Assembly: GCA_963691885.1 (NCBI GenBank)
Contig: OY829843.1
Coordinates: 1,178,001-1,242,000, forward strand
Origin: G963691885 sp963691885
Lineage (GTDB): Bacteria > Pseudomonadota > Alphaproteobacteria > UBA8366 > Aestuariispiraceae
Reading direction: 5' to 3'
Length of the DNA: 64,000 nt
Shown here: positions 15,785 through 24,419 of the stretch, piece by piece
Layout: each line of letters starts with the position of its first letter
How positions within the stretch are numbered: the first letter of the stretch is position 1
The notes under the pieces: generated by a model
What the model saw: only the letters and a program-made list of their open reading frames with translations
The model's database searches: none
What the model was told of the DNA's origin: nothing
Translations under genes and position numbers: made by a program

Positions 15785-16831
15785 TTATGATTCTGCTTCT
15801 GCTTCTTTGGTCCAAACCGGACCGTCACTCTTGCGACGCAGCAGTTCTGCGCTGCGCAACTCCTGAAAATCCTTCGGGTCACCGCCATCGATGATCGAGA
15901 GCAGCATGTCCCCCAACTGGCGCCCGGAATGTTCCTGGGGCTGAACCATGGTGGTTAAGGGTGGGTTGGTATGGCGACCAAACCGCAAGCCGTCATAGCC
16001 GATGACAGAGACGTGCTTGCCCGGCACCAGACCGCGCACGCGAATGGCAGCGAGAACGCCAATGGCCTGGGTGTCATTCACACAGACAAATGCCGTCGGG
16101 GGATCGGGCCTGTCCAACAGATCGCCCGCCGCCCGTTCGCCGCCATCATCATTCAGCTCTGTGATCGCGATCAGATCCGGGTCCAGTGCGATGCCATTAT
16201 GGGCAAGCGCATCCTTATAGCCGTCGAGGCGAACCTGCGCGAAATTGTAATAGGTCGGCGCGCCGATGAATCCGATCCGCTGATGGCCGAGCGAGACCAG
16301 ATGGTCGACCGCAACCGTGATCGCGGCCTGACTGTCGACATCATACCAGGCGTAATCTTCATGATCGACAGAACGCCCATGGACAATGAACGGAAATTTG
16401 GCCTGCTGAAGCAGTTTGATACGTGCATCGTTTTTGAACGGGCGGGACAGGACAACACCACTCACCCGACCGGACGTGATCAGCTTGTGCAGCATGTCCG
16501 GCTCTTCTTCCGCCGAGACGGATTGCGTCACCAAGAGATCCCAGCCCCGTTCCGAGAGCGCCCTGCTCAACCCCGTCAAAAGCTGAGAGACAAAAGGGTC
16601 GGAAATGGAGGAATTGTTTTCCGGCATGATATAGGCGACAGCCTCTGCGACCCCGGTTGCGAGCCGCCGCGCCAGAGGGTTCGCGCGATAGCCCAGCGCG
16701 GCCGCCTGCTCCTGAACCCGCTTGCGGGTCTTGGCACTGATATCGGGATAATTGTTCAGCGCGCGCGAAACCGTTCCCTCGGTTAATTCGAGATGCTCGG
16801 CAAGCCGCTTCAAGCTCATACGCTCAGCCAA
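15785..16831 (-). CDS. LacI-family transcriptional regulator
   Basis: A 348-residue repressor. Residues 4-55 are the LacI helix-turn-helix and hinge (MSLKRLAEHLELTEGTVSRA, then NNYPDISAKTRKRV), and the rest is a periplasmic-binding-protein-like sugar sensor (GVVLSRPF, VGHQRIGFIG-type strand, VIGYDGLRFG). It is the first gene of the transport operon. Two palindromes matching typical LacI operators lie 48-86 bases upstream of its start, so it probably represses itself together with the transporter until an imported sugar releases it. Confidence 0.93.
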   Translation of the reverse strand: MAERMSLKRLAEHLELTEGTVSRALNNYPDISAKTRKRVQEQAAALGYRANPLARRLATGVAEAVAYIMPENNSSISDPFVSQLLTGLSRALSERGWDLLVTQSVSAEEEPDMLHKLITSGRVSGVVLSRPFKNDARIKLLQQAKFPFIVHGRSVDHEDYAWYDVDSQAAITVAVDHLVSLGHQRIGFIGAPTYYNFAQVRLDGYKDALAHNGIALDPDLIAITELNDDGGERAAGDLLDRPDPPTAFVCVNDTQAIGVLAAIRVRGLVPGKHVSVIGYDGLRFGRHTNPPLTTMVQPQEHSGRQLGDMLLSIIDGGDPKDFQELRSAELLRRKSDGPVWTKEAEAES

Positions 16832-16878
16832 AATGATTCCCCCCGCGCCCCATTTTTGTCAGTCAGATCGGTTTTTCC

Positions 16879-16934
16879 GAAAGCGCTTTCTGAAACTTAC
16901 ACCGAAAGCGCTTTCGGATGCAATAAAATTATAT
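16879..16934 (-). promoter_or_regulatory. Operon promoter with two LacI-type operators
   Basis: GAAAGCGCTTTC (16879-16890) and the perfect 16-bp palindrome CCGAAAGCGCTTTCGG (16902-16917) lie 11 bases apart upstream of lacI. On the minus strand a TATAAT box (16929-16934) sits just before them, so bound repressor would cover the start of transcription. A good -35 box is not evident. Confidence 0.8.
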
Positions 16935-17117
16935 AATCTTGCTGTTTTTGAGAGGGACTTGATGATTTTCTTGAGCGTTTGGATGACGTTAAGAGATTGC
17001 AATTTCTCCGATTTTTCAGGACCGACACCACGCAGTCCGCGGCATCAATTGACCGCTCTATCCTCCCTGTGAGACTTTCGTAATCGATCTCTTTCATCCA
17101 CGAGCGAAAGCAAAGCC

Positions 17118-17516
17118 ATGCCCCAGAAGATTGCCCATATCGCCCTTGTTGTTCGGGATTATGATGAGGCGATTGCGTTTTATGTGGATGTGCTGGGGTT
17201 TGATCTGCTGGATGACACCTATCAACCGGAACAGGACAAAAGATGGGTTCTGGTGCGTCCGCCGGGGTCCGCGGGCTGTTCAATCCTGCTGGCCCGCGCG
17301 TCAGACGAACATCAGATGGGTTATGTCGGGGATCAGGCAGGCGGTCGGGTCTTTCTGTTTTTGGAAACGGATGATTTCTGGCGCGACTACCGCCTCTATC
17401 AGGAACGCGGCGTTGAATTTACGAGGGACCCGAAAGAGGCGGATTACGGGACGGTTGCCGTCTTCAAGGACCTCTACGGCAATCTTTGGGATCTGATTGA
17501 GTTTTCCAGATCGTGA
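17118..17516 (+). CDS. VOC-family (glyoxalase/dioxygenase-like) protein
   Basis: A 132-residue vicinal-oxygen-chelate protein. It has the two beta-alpha-beta-beta-beta modules, beginning KIAHIALVVRDYDEAIAFYV and ending YGTVAVFKDLYGNLWDLIEF. Putative metal ligands are His8 and Glu128, with a third in the central GRVFLFLETDDF strand. Members include glyoxalase I, bleomycin-resistance proteins and ring-cleaving dioxygenases; which one cannot be told. It lies alone between the lacI promoter region and fur, on the plus strand. Confidence 0.85.
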   Translation: MPQKIAHIALVVRDYDEAIAFYVDVLGFDLLDDTYQPEQDKRWVLVRPPGSAGCSILLARASDEHQMGYVGDQAGGRVFLFLETDDFWRDYRLYQERGVEFTRDPKEADYGTVAVFKDLYGNLWDLIEFSRS

Positions 17517-17622
17517 TCCGTTAGAGATTTCATCCAGTCGATGTGACAAATTCACTTCGCGCCCTATATAGCCTTACAAGTCCTGAGGGGATTGTCGAGA
17601 CGCGCAAATAGATGGTGACGTG

Positions 17623-18036
17623 ATGAGCAGCAGTATCGAAGACCTGTGCATAGAAAAAGGGCTGAAACTGACCAGCCAGAGGCGCGTGATCCTTCAGGTC
17701 ATCGAAGAATCGGACGACCATCCCGATGTTGATCTGCTCTATAAACGGGCCTCCGAACTGGACCAGTCGGTGAGCATCGCCACCGTATATCGGACGGTTC
17801 GCGTTCTGGAAGAAGCCGGTATTTTGACCAGCCATCAGTTTGGCGATGGCCGCGCCCGGTTTGAGGCCCTGTCCGAGGATCATCATGACCACCTGATTGA
17901 TGTTGAGACCGGTGAGGTTATCGAATTTCATAATGAAGAGATCGAAGCCCTACAGGAAAAGATCGCCGAAGCCCTTGGCTATGAGCTGGTGGATCACCGC
18001 CTGGAACTCTATGGTCGCGTGATCAAAAAGAACTGA
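17623..18036 (+). CDS. fur: Ferric uptake regulator Fur
   Basis: A 137-residue Fur-family metalloregulator. The N-terminal winged helix contains LTSQRRVILQVIEE and the recognition region SVSIATVYRTVRVLEEAG; the dimerisation part has the HHDHLID metal site near residue 86 and EVIEFHNEEIEALQ. The CxxC zinc pairs of E. coli Fur are absent, as in many alphaproteobacterial Fur/Mur proteins. The ATG at 17623 was preferred over the adjoining GTG at 17620. Several Fur-like boxes stand near neighbouring iron genes, so iron-dependent repression of this whole block is likely. Manganese (Mur) rather than iron sensing cannot be excluded. Confidence 0.88.
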   Translation: MSSSIEDLCIEKGLKLTSQRRVILQVIEESDDHPDVDLLYKRASELDQSVSIATVYRTVRVLEEAGILTSHQFGDGRARFEALSEDHHDHLIDVETGEVIEFHNEEIEALQEKIAEALGYELVDHRLELYGRVIKKN

Positions 18037-18139
18037 TCCAATACCAGGCACCCCGCCCCGGGTGCCCTTCAGCCGATCCAACCCCAACCGACATCCATGC
18101 CCTGTCCGGCAAAAACGAAGCTCGACCTCTTTTTGATAT

Positions 18140-18187
18140 TGACAATCATTCTCAATTAGATACGTTTAAATTGCGAGTGATTTGCAA
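18140..18187 (+). promoter_or_regulatory. Two Fur-type boxes before the DUF2325 gene
   Basis: TGACAATCATTCTCA (18140-18154) fits the TGAnAATnATTnTCA pattern of Fur sites completely. A second, weaker site, TTGCGAGTGATTTGCAA (18171-18187), resembles the site before fbpA in 15 of 17 bases. Both lie within 70 bases of the start codon at 18209. Confidence 0.75.
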
Positions 18188-18208
18188 TTGCAGTATTTGG
18201 GGCGCTAG

Positions 18209-19390
18209 ATGGGTAAGCTGCTGGGTTTGAAGCCCGATGTTGAACAGTTCCTGTCCAAGAACCGGCGACGGAAGATCTGGGACATACCGGGTAACTTTCA
18301 GTGTTCGATCATCGGCACTTGCATCACGCTTGCCGAACTCCGCTCTCTTGCGAAGAAACTGAATGTGAAAGTCCCTGACGGTCTGCCCGTCGACTATGAG
18401 ATTCATGGATATTTCGCCCATGCGACCCATAAAAACGGCTTGCCGGGGAAACTGGTCAACAAGCTGCTGGAGCGGAAACACGCATCCGCAATCAAACGCA
18501 CCCCTCTTTCCATGACGCCCGATGACCTTCTGGAATATTGGAAAAAGTCGTGTGATTCCGGCGATATCCCGGGGGCCTATTGGGCTATTCTGACCCATCC
18601 AGCTGCAGATGATGCTGTCAAAGGGCGCGTCTTTGCCGATGTGCATATGCTGTCGCATCTTGTTGGTTCGACCAACCGCGCGGATATCCGCCGCCTGACA
18701 TATCTCGAATCCGAGGTGCTGGAACTGCGTGGGAAACTGGCTGGCCAGCTCGACCGACATGTCGATCAAATGGCGAAGAAGGACGCGCTCATCAATGAAT
18801 TGCAGGAAGACTTGAGCGCGGCAAGAGGGTCGCAATGCGCCATTGCAGAGCGACTGCAACGCGAAATCGATGAACCATCGAAAGACAGCCAGGTTAGCGA
18901 ACAGAATCCCGAAAGGCTTTATCAAAAGACCATCGAGCGGCTTGAAAAGCAGGTTCGGGAACAGGCAGAGCGAATCAGACAACAGGAGGAGGAACTCGAC
19001 CTCCTCGATCAGTTGAGCAACACCGAAGCGGATCAACCCTCCGACATAACGAGCCTGAACCTGAGAGGTCTCCAAATTCTCTATGTCGGCGGGCGCAACA
19101 ATGGCCATCCCAGATTGCGCGCCGTTGTCGAAGACGCTGGTGGCAGTATTTTCTTTCACGATGGTGGTATCGAGCAATCCATTGGCGAGCTGACAAGCCG
19201 GATCGTGGCAGCTGACTTGGTCACGTTCCCCACAAACCACATAAGCCACAGCGCCGTTTCCGTGATCAAACAGACCTGTACAAGCCAGAACAAAATCTAT
19301 CTGCCGCTTCGCAGCTTTGGGACTGCCAGTCTGCTGCGTGGCCTAAACGACCAGGGATATGCCACACCAACGCTACAGGCAGCCGAATGA
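18209..19390 (+). CDS. DUF2325 domain protein with central coiled coil
   Basis: A 393-residue protein whose C-terminal 90 residues match DUF2325: LQILYVGGRNNGHPRLRAVV, then an acidic HDGG turn and ADLVTFPTNHISHSAV. Residues 170-280 are a long charged coiled coil (VLELRGKLAGQLDRHVDQMA and following). The N-terminal part contains a Cys-bearing PGNFQCSIIGTC segment and an HMLSHLVG helix that could bind a metal or haem. The role of the family is not settled; members often sit near iron and oxygen-stress genes. Here the gene follows fur and has two Fur-type boxes, so it is probably induced by iron starvation. Confidence 0.8.
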   Translation: MGKLLGLKPDVEQFLSKNRRRKIWDIPGNFQCSIIGTCITLAELRSLAKKLNVKVPDGLPVDYEIHGYFAHATHKNGLPGKLVNKLLERKHASAIKRTPLSMTPDDLLEYWKKSCDSGDIPGAYWAILTHPAADDAVKGRVFADVHMLSHLVGSTNRADIRRLTYLESEVLELRGKLAGQLDRHVDQMAKKDALINELQEDLSAARGSQCAIAERLQREIDEPSKDSQVSEQNPERLYQKTIERLEKQVREQAERIRQQEEELDLLDQLSNTEADQPSDITSLNLRGLQILYVGGRNNGHPRLRAVVEDAGGSIFFHDGGIEQSIGELTSRIVAADLVTFPTNHISHSAVSVIKQTCTSQNKIYLPLRSFGTASLLRGLNDQGYATPTLQAAE

Positions 19391-19475
19391 CTGTTTCTCA
19401 CAGAAATGGATATCTGAATTTCGAAAACCGCCGACCACAAACCAGGCGTCATATCGAAAATAACCGAGGTACAAA

Positions 19476-19976
19476 ATGACCAACGAAAAACACAGATTGA
19501 ATGAGTTAAGATTCAGCGAACAATTCCTGATTTGGGGAATAAGAGTTTGGGTGCGATCCTTCATGAAGGAGGAACATAACCTCACCCATTTGCGGGACGC
19601 GTTTAAACTGGCAAGGGCCGAGGACGCGTTTCTACCGCTCGATGGGTTTATGACCATCATATCGTCAACAAGTGAGGCTCAGATTGACGTCCGTTGCCCA
19701 AAATGTGCAGAGCTCAGCCCGGACGAACGACATTTTCTGGATCTCTGCGCCTCTGCCCAACACAGCAGTGGTGCGGCACTCATCACACCGGGTCTTGCGA
19801 AATGGCTTCCGCCAACCGGGGTGCGGTTTGCAGAGCCCCAATTAAGGATGCTGGGCAGCCAGTTGAAACGCGCCGGGCACAGTTTGCCCTTCCGACACGA
19901 CAAGATTGACATGTCCCATCTGGCCAACCCGTCCAACACCTCTGACAGCGGCAGCACAGGGCTTAAAACACAATAG
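19476..19976 (+). CDS. Hypothetical protein with CPKC motif
   Basis: I do not recognise this 166-residue protein. It starts after an ACCGAGGTACAAA region at the ATG 19476-19478. The central CPKCAELSPDERHFLDLCAS region holds a CxxC pair plus a further Cys, which may bind zinc or iron. The tail is polar and probably disordered. It lies 85 bases after the DUF2325 gene and before the peroxiredoxin on the same strand, so it may belong to the iron/peroxide response. No function is assigned. Confidence 0.6.
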   Translation: MTNEKHRLNELRFSEQFLIWGIRVWVRSFMKEEHNLTHLRDAFKLARAEDAFLPLDGFMTIISSTSEAQIDVRCPKCAELSPDERHFLDLCASAQHSSGAALITPGLAKWLPPTGVRFAEPQLRMLGSQLKRAGHSLPFRHDKIDMSHLANPSNTSDSGSTGLKTQ

Positions 19977-20059
19977 CCCGCGCCACCCTCCATCCAAATC
20001 AATCCATTTCCCACCACGCATCCCATGCGGGATGCCTTTACGTGTAAGGAGATTGTACA

Positions 20060-20587
20060 TTGAACGGGAAAAAAGTACCTGCCGTGGATTTTCAGACGAG
20101 AATTCGCGATGAGAGCATCGGCGGCGAAAACCCCTTTCGATGGGAGGCGGTTTCTTCCAAAACGTGCTTCAGCGGCAAAAGGGTCATCGTCTTCTCACTG
20201 CCGGGCGCCTTCACCCCAACATGTTCCACATACCAATTACCCGATTTTGAAAAACTCTATGAGGAATTCAGGAAACTGGGAATAGACGAGATTTACTGCC
20301 TTTCGGTGAATGATACATTCGTTATGAACGCCTGGGCGCGGTGGCAGGGCTTGAACCATGTCAAGGTTCTGCCGGATGGTTCAGGGGAGTTCACAAGAAA
20401 GATGGGGATGCTTGTCGCCAAGGACAATCTGGGGTTTGGCATGCGGTCCTGGCGCTATGCAGCCGTCATAAACGACGGTGTCGTTGAACAATGGTTTGAA
20501 GAACCGGGTTTTTCAGACAATTGCCCTGATGACCCCTATGGCGTGTCATCCCCACAAAACATCTTGGAAACGCTATTGGCGGGTTAG
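20060..20587 (+). CDS. Peroxiredoxin, Prx5-like
   Basis: A 175-residue thiol peroxidase of the Prx5 (AhpC/TSA-related) type, reducing hydrogen peroxide or organic peroxides in the cytoplasm. The peroxidatic Cys55 lies in SLPGAFTPTCSTYQLP, the conserved PxxxTxxC motif, with the active-site Arg likely in SWRYAAVIN. A second Cys (EIYCLSV) could resolve the disulfide. The start is TTG at 20060 because AAGGAG at 20046-20051 is well placed and no ATG fits. It stands between iron genes and would limit Fenton chemistry. It ends before a strong hairpin terminator. Confidence 0.88.
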   Translation: MNGKKVPAVDFQTRIRDESIGGENPFRWEAVSSKTCFSGKRVIVFSLPGAFTPTCSTYQLPDFEKLYEEFRKLGIDEIYCLSVNDTFVMNAWARWQGLNHVKVLPDGSGEFTRKMGMLVAKDNLGFGMRSWRYAAVINDGVVEQWFEEPGFSDNCPDDPYGVSSPQNILETLLAG

Positions 20588-20621
20588 ATCACTGCTCTCC
20601 GACCAAATCGAAACACAAAAT

Positions 20622-20664
20622 AGTCCCCCTAAACCTTTGTATGGTGAACTGGTTTAGGGGGACT
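20622..20664. terminator. Bidirectional hairpin terminator between peroxiredoxin and bfr
   Basis: Perfect 14-bp arms AGTCCCCCTAAACC (20622-20635) and GGTTTAGGGGGACT (20651-20664) enclose a 15-base loop. An A-rich run before it gives a U tract for the minus strand, so it terminates bfr well and probably the convergent peroxiredoxin gene too. Confidence 0.8.
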
Positions 20665-20719
20665 CGAAATACAAATCTGATGGATCAGAACAGAGCCGGA
20701 TGCTATGAACCAATGCCCG

Positions 20720-21205
20720 TCAGGAATCCCCACCGGATTCGAACATCTGTTCCTGCAGGTAATTCGGCAGGCCCATCTGGTCGATCAGGGAGTGTTGGGT
20801 TTCAAGCCAGTCGATATGTTCTTCGGTTTCTTCCAGGATTTTCTCGAAGATTTCACGGCTGACAAAATCGCGGCATTCTTCGCACACGACGATTGCGGTT
20901 TTGAGGCAGGCCTGATTTGCCTCTTCCGACCCAAGATCCGATTTGAGTATTTCCGGAACATTCTGGCCGATGCTCAGCCGGCCAAGGTCCTGAAGATTGG
21001 GCAAACCACTTAAGGTTAAAACCCGTTCGATGATCCAGTCAGCATGTTTCATCTCACCGATTGATTCATGATAAACTGTGTCGGCCAGCCGCAGATAACC
21101 CCAATCCTTCAGCATACGCGCATGTAGAAAATATTGGTTAATGGCCGTCAGCTCATTTTTTAAAATGATATTGAGCTGCTCAATGACTTTTGGGTCCCCT
21201 TTCAT
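20720..21205 (-). CDS. bfr: Bacterioferritin, with an altered ferroxidase site
   Basis: A 161-residue bacterioferritin, forming 24-mer shells that store iron. Numbering matches E. coli Bfr: Glu18, Glu51, His54, Glu94 and His130 of the di-iron centre are present, and so is the haem ligand Met52 (GEMKHAD). Glu127, however, is replaced by Thr in EETEEHIDWLE. Such incomplete sites are known in one subunit of two-subunit bacterioferritins, where the other subunit oxidises iron; no second bfr is in the window. The gene reads away from the imelysin operon, and two Fur-type boxes lie about 110-150 bases upstream of its start. Confidence 0.93.
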   Translation of the reverse strand: MKGDPKVIEQLNIILKNELTAINQYFLHARMLKDWGYLRLADTVYHESIGEMKHADWIIERVLTLSGLPNLQDLGRLSIGQNVPEILKSDLGSEEANQACLKTAIVVCEECRDFVSREIFEKILEETEEHIDWLETQHSLIDQMGLPNYLQEQMFESGGDS

Positions 21206-21311
21206 CCCACACTCCTCTTTCTGACTGCTTGTTCGTTGTTTTTGGGTAGGGCGATATGCCCTGGTTTCAATCAGGTTTTGTATTTTTTTATCAATTAAAT
21301 CAATATTTTGC

Positions 21312-21499
21312 CGCTAATCATTCTCAATAGCGGTGCTACTGCCAAGCATTCTCAATCCCCAGGAACAATCATCGCGCAAATGGCCTAAAATCACAAATAG
21401 GTAGAGATAATTCTCTTTATATCCCGTAAATGTAATTTGAGAATGATTATCATTTCTATTGACGGGTTTCAAACTTTCTGCAACTGATAATCAATATCA
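21312..21499. promoter_or_regulatory. Four Fur-type boxes between bfr and the imelysin operon
   Basis: TGAGAATGATTATCA (21438-21452) fits the Fur pattern fully, and TGATAATCAATATCA (21485-21499) fits nearly. Two more, matching 12 of 15 bases in reverse, are at 21312-21326 and 21340-21354. The first pair is placed to repress the imelysin operon, the second to control bfr. The site at 21312 also lies within a CCGCTA/TAGCGG hairpin. Confidence 0.75.
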
Positions 21500-21539
21500 T
21501 ACCTTTCTAAAATCTCTCAATTCGATGCAGGGGAACACG

Positions 21540-22820
21540 ATGAAATTCAGAGCTTTGCTGATCTCGGCAGCTACCAGCTTCTCAATGGCAACGGCTGGCG
21601 TGGCCTATGCGGATGGAAGTCACGCAACGAGTGCTGGCGTCCTCAAAAATTATGCAGATATAGCGCAGGCCAAATACGAGGACTCCCTCATTACGGCGCG
21701 GGCACTTGGCGCCTCCATTGACACATTGATTGCCTCGCCCTCAACAGAGTCGCTGCTTGCAGCGCGCGCGGCCTGGATCGCGGCCCGGGTACCGTATCAG
21801 CAATCGGAAGTTTACCGGTTTGGCAATGCAATCGTTGACGATTGGGAGGGCAAGGTGAACGCCTGGCCACTGGACGAGGGGCTGATCGATTATGTCGATT
21901 TTTCCTATGGTACGGAAAGCGACGAAAACGGCCTCTATACGGTGAATGTCATCGCCAACCCATCCTTGACCGTAAACGGTGCTACAATTGATGCGTCTGC
22001 AATCACGCCATCCCTGCTGTCAGATACACTACATGAAGCAGAAGAAGTAGAAGCCAATGTGGCAACCGGGTATCACGCGATTGAATTCCTGTTATGGGGA
22101 CAGGACCTGAACGGATCAGGCCCCGGAGCGGGCAACCGTCCCGCCAGTGATTTCGACACGGCAAATTGCACCGGCGGTAATTGCGACCGTCGCGCTGCGT
22201 ATCTCAAAGCGGCAAGTGACCTGCTAATCTCCGATCTTGAAGACATTGTTGCCGCCTGGGCTGAAGGGGGCGAAGGCCGGACCACCCTGATGGCTGACGA
22301 AACAGCCGGTATTTCCGCCATCCTCACCGGCATGGGCTCCCTCTCCTACGGCGAGCTTGCGGGCGAGCGGATGCGTCTCGGCCTGATGCTGCATGACCCG
22401 GAAGAAGAGCATGATTGCTTTGCGGACAACACCCATAACAGCCATTACTTCGACCAAGTTGGCATCCGCAATGTCTATACCGGTGCCTATAAGCGGATTG
22501 ACGGCACGGTCATTTCCGGCCCCTCTGTCGGAGATCTGGTGAAGGCAAAGGACCCTGCCCTTCATCAAGAGGTGCTCAATGCCCTCAATGATACGATGGC
22601 CGCTATGGCCCTGATGAAGGCGCGCGCCGAAAGCATCGAGGCCTATGATCAGATGATCGGTGAAGGCAATGGTGAGGGGAATGCCGTAGTTCAGGCATCC
22701 ATCGATGGCCTGGTCGCACAGACCCGGCCGATCGAGCGGGCCGTTGCCGCACTTGGCCTTGATCAAATCGAATTCGAAGGATCCGACAGCCTGGACAATC
22801 CATCAGCTGTATTCCAATAA
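21540..22820 (+). CDS. Imelysin-family periplasmic iron-uptake protein
   Basis: A 426-residue member of the imelysin (M75/IrpA) family. The ATG at 21540 follows AGGGGAACACG and starts a signal peptide (MKFRALLISAATSFSMATAG, cleaved after VAYA). The family GxHxxE motif is GYHAIEFLLWGQDLNGSG near residue 181, and the second conserved region is FYD-like SHNSHYFDQVGIRNVYTGAY. Imelysins act at the cell surface or periplasm in iron acquisition; no protease activity is established for most. It is the first gene of a Fur-boxed operon with a di-haem protein, a second imelysin and a DUF1513 protein. Confidence 0.9.
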   Translation: MKFRALLISAATSFSMATAGVAYADGSHATSAGVLKNYADIAQAKYEDSLITARALGASIDTLIASPSTESLLAARAAWIAARVPYQQSEVYRFGNAIVDDWEGKVNAWPLDEGLIDYVDFSYGTESDENGLYTVNVIANPSLTVNGATIDASAITPSLLSDTLHEAEEVEANVATGYHAIEFLLWGQDLNGSGPGAGNRPASDFDTANCTGGNCDRRAAYLKAASDLLISDLEDIVAAWAEGGEGRTTLMADETAGISAILTGMGSLSYGELAGERMRLGLMLHDPEEEHDCFADNTHNSHYFDQVGIRNVYTGAYKRIDGTVISGPSVGDLVKAKDPALHQEVLNALNDTMAAMALMKARAESIEAYDQMIGEGNGEGNAVVQASIDGLVAQTRPIERAVAALGLDQIEFEGSDSLDNPSAVFQ

Positions 22821-22841
22821 GCCAAACAGGCCTAAACTGGG

Positions 22842-22872
22842 AAACAGGCGGCTGGGATGCCGCCTGTTTTCG
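22842..22872 (+). terminator. Intra-operon hairpin (attenuator or partial terminator)
   Basis: Perfect 11-bp arms AAACAGGCGGC (22842-22852) and GCCGCCTGTTT (22859-22869) with a 6-base loop end in TTTT. It lies between the first imelysin and the di-haem gene and would make the first gene more abundant than the rest. Confidence 0.75.
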
Positions 22873-22886
22873 CGTTGGATGACACT

Positions 22887-24419
22887 ATGACTCAAACCCC
22901 AATCAAATCTCTGATCGCCTGCCTTGTCTTTTCGGTTTTTACGCTGACACATTCGGGTCTCGCCGCAGAACCACTGACACATCGCACCGATCTCTCAGAA
23001 AAAGACCGGGCCCGTGTCGCGGCAATTACAGAGCTAACCGAGATCTTCGACCACGCGCAGAAGTTTGAAGTGATGTCCGGCGGGGCGGCAACTTCCCTTG
23101 CGAAGCTAAACTCAAATGCCTTTTCCCACCCTTCCGCAAATCTGAAAGGAAAGCAGCGTTCTGATTTCTTTGTCGGCAATGGGGTGTTTAAAAAGGTCTG
23201 GGTCTCTTCTCCTGCCTCAACCCACGCTTCAGACGGCCTCGGTCCTTTGTTCAATGCCAGGTCTTGTCAGCGTTGCCATTTGAAAGATGGACGGGGCCAT
23301 CCCCCGGAGGGGCCGGATGATTTGGCGACCTCGATGTTTTTACGGATCTCAATCCCCCCGGTCACCGAAGAAGAGCTTGCGGCCCTGGCATCAAAAGAAA
23401 AACTGACAATTCCGGACCCCAATTACGGCACACAGCTGCAGGACCTGGCAGTGCCCGGACTGCCATCTGAAGGGCGCATGCGCATCACCTATAAAGAATT
23501 TGATGTGCCACTTTCCGGAGGGGAAACAGCAACCCTCCGCCGGCCAAGCTACAGCGTTGATCAATTAGGCTACGGTCCCTTGCACCCGGACGCGATGCTG
23601 TCACCCCGCGTTTCCCCGCAGATGATTGGCCTCGGCCTTTTGGAGGCGATCCATCCCGGCGACATCCTGGCAAAGGCGGACCCGGATGACCGCGATGGCG
23701 ACGGCATTTCAGGCAAGCCGCAGATGGTGCGCAGCGAAGGCTCGAACGACCTTACCCTTGGCCGTTTCGGGTGGAAGGCAACCAGTCCTACTGTCGCGAT
23801 ACAATCCGCGGGCGCCTTTGCCGGGGATATCGGTATTTCAAGCTCCCATATTCCAAATCCGTTCGGGGAGTGTACCGAGCTGCAGGAAGAATGCCTGAAC
23901 ATGCCGACCGGTGTGCAGGATCGCCTGGGCCCTTTCGAAATCTCGGACAAGATTTTTGACCTCGTTGTATCTTATTCCAAGAACCTTGCAGTCCCGGCTA
24001 GACGGGATGTCGATGACACGGCCGTCCTCTCTGGCAAACGCGTATTCTATGAAGCTGGCTGCACGGCCTGTCACACGCCGAACTACGTTACGTCCAGAGA
24101 GGCCGAGAGCCCGGAACACAGATTTCAGTTGATCTGGCCTTACACCGATATGCTGCTGCATGATATGGGTGACGGTCTCGCGGATAACCGACCTGTTGGC
24201 GACGCAACCGGGCGCGAATGGCGAACAGCACCACTCTGGGGTATCGGTTTGACTGAAACCGTAAACGGGCACAGCTATTTCCTCCACGATGGCCGGGCGC
24301 GATCTTTGCTAGAAGCCGTCCTCTGGCATGGTGGTGAGGCACAGGCCGCCCGCGACGCCGTGGTCAGCATGCCCCCTCAGGACCGCGCTGATCTGATCAC
24401 CTTCCTGGGGTCACTTTGA
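22887..24419 (+). CDS. Di-haem c-type oxidoreductase, DUF1111 family
   Basis: A 510-residue periplasmic protein with signal peptide (SLIACLVFSVFTLTHSGLAA). Two haem c attachment sites are visible: CQRCH near residue 126 and CTACH near residue 392. The spacing and the motifs SCQRCHLKDGRGHPPEG and GDGISGK fit the di-haem thiol oxidoreductase family related to MauG and cytochrome c peroxidases. In imelysin clusters such proteins are thought to handle iron oxidation or electron transfer during uptake; this is inference. The start is the ATG at 22887; its stop overlaps the next ATG (24417-24421). Confidence 0.9.
   Translation: MTQTPIKSLIACLVFSVFTLTHSGLAAEPLTHRTDLSEKDRARVAAITELTEIFDHAQKFEVMSGGAATSLAKLNSNAFSHPSANLKGKQRSDFFVGNGVFKKVWVSSPASTHASDGLGPLFNARSCQRCHLKDGRGHPPEGPDDLATSMFLRISIPPVTEEELAALASKEKLTIPDPNYGTQLQDLAVPGLPSEGRMRITYKEFDVPLSGGETATLRRPSYSVDQLGYGPLHPDAMLSPRVSPQMIGLGLLEAIHPGDILAKADPDDRDGDGISGKPQMVRSEGSNDLTLGRFGWKATSPTVAIQSAGAFAGDIGISSSHIPNPFGECTELQEECLNMPTGVQDRLGPFEISDKIFDLVVSYSKNLAVPARRDVDDTAVLSGKRVFYEAGCTACHTPNYVTSREAESPEHRFQLIWPYTDMLLHDMGDGLADNRPVGDATGREWRTAPLWGIGLTETVNGHSYFLHDGRARSLLEAVLWHGGEAQAARDAVVSMPPQDRADLITFLGSL

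Noticed and set aside
21459..21539. An earlier start for the first imelysin
   Set aside because: The upstream codons lie on a Fur box and give no signal peptide at the N-terminus; the ATG at 21540 has a ribosome-binding site and signal peptide.
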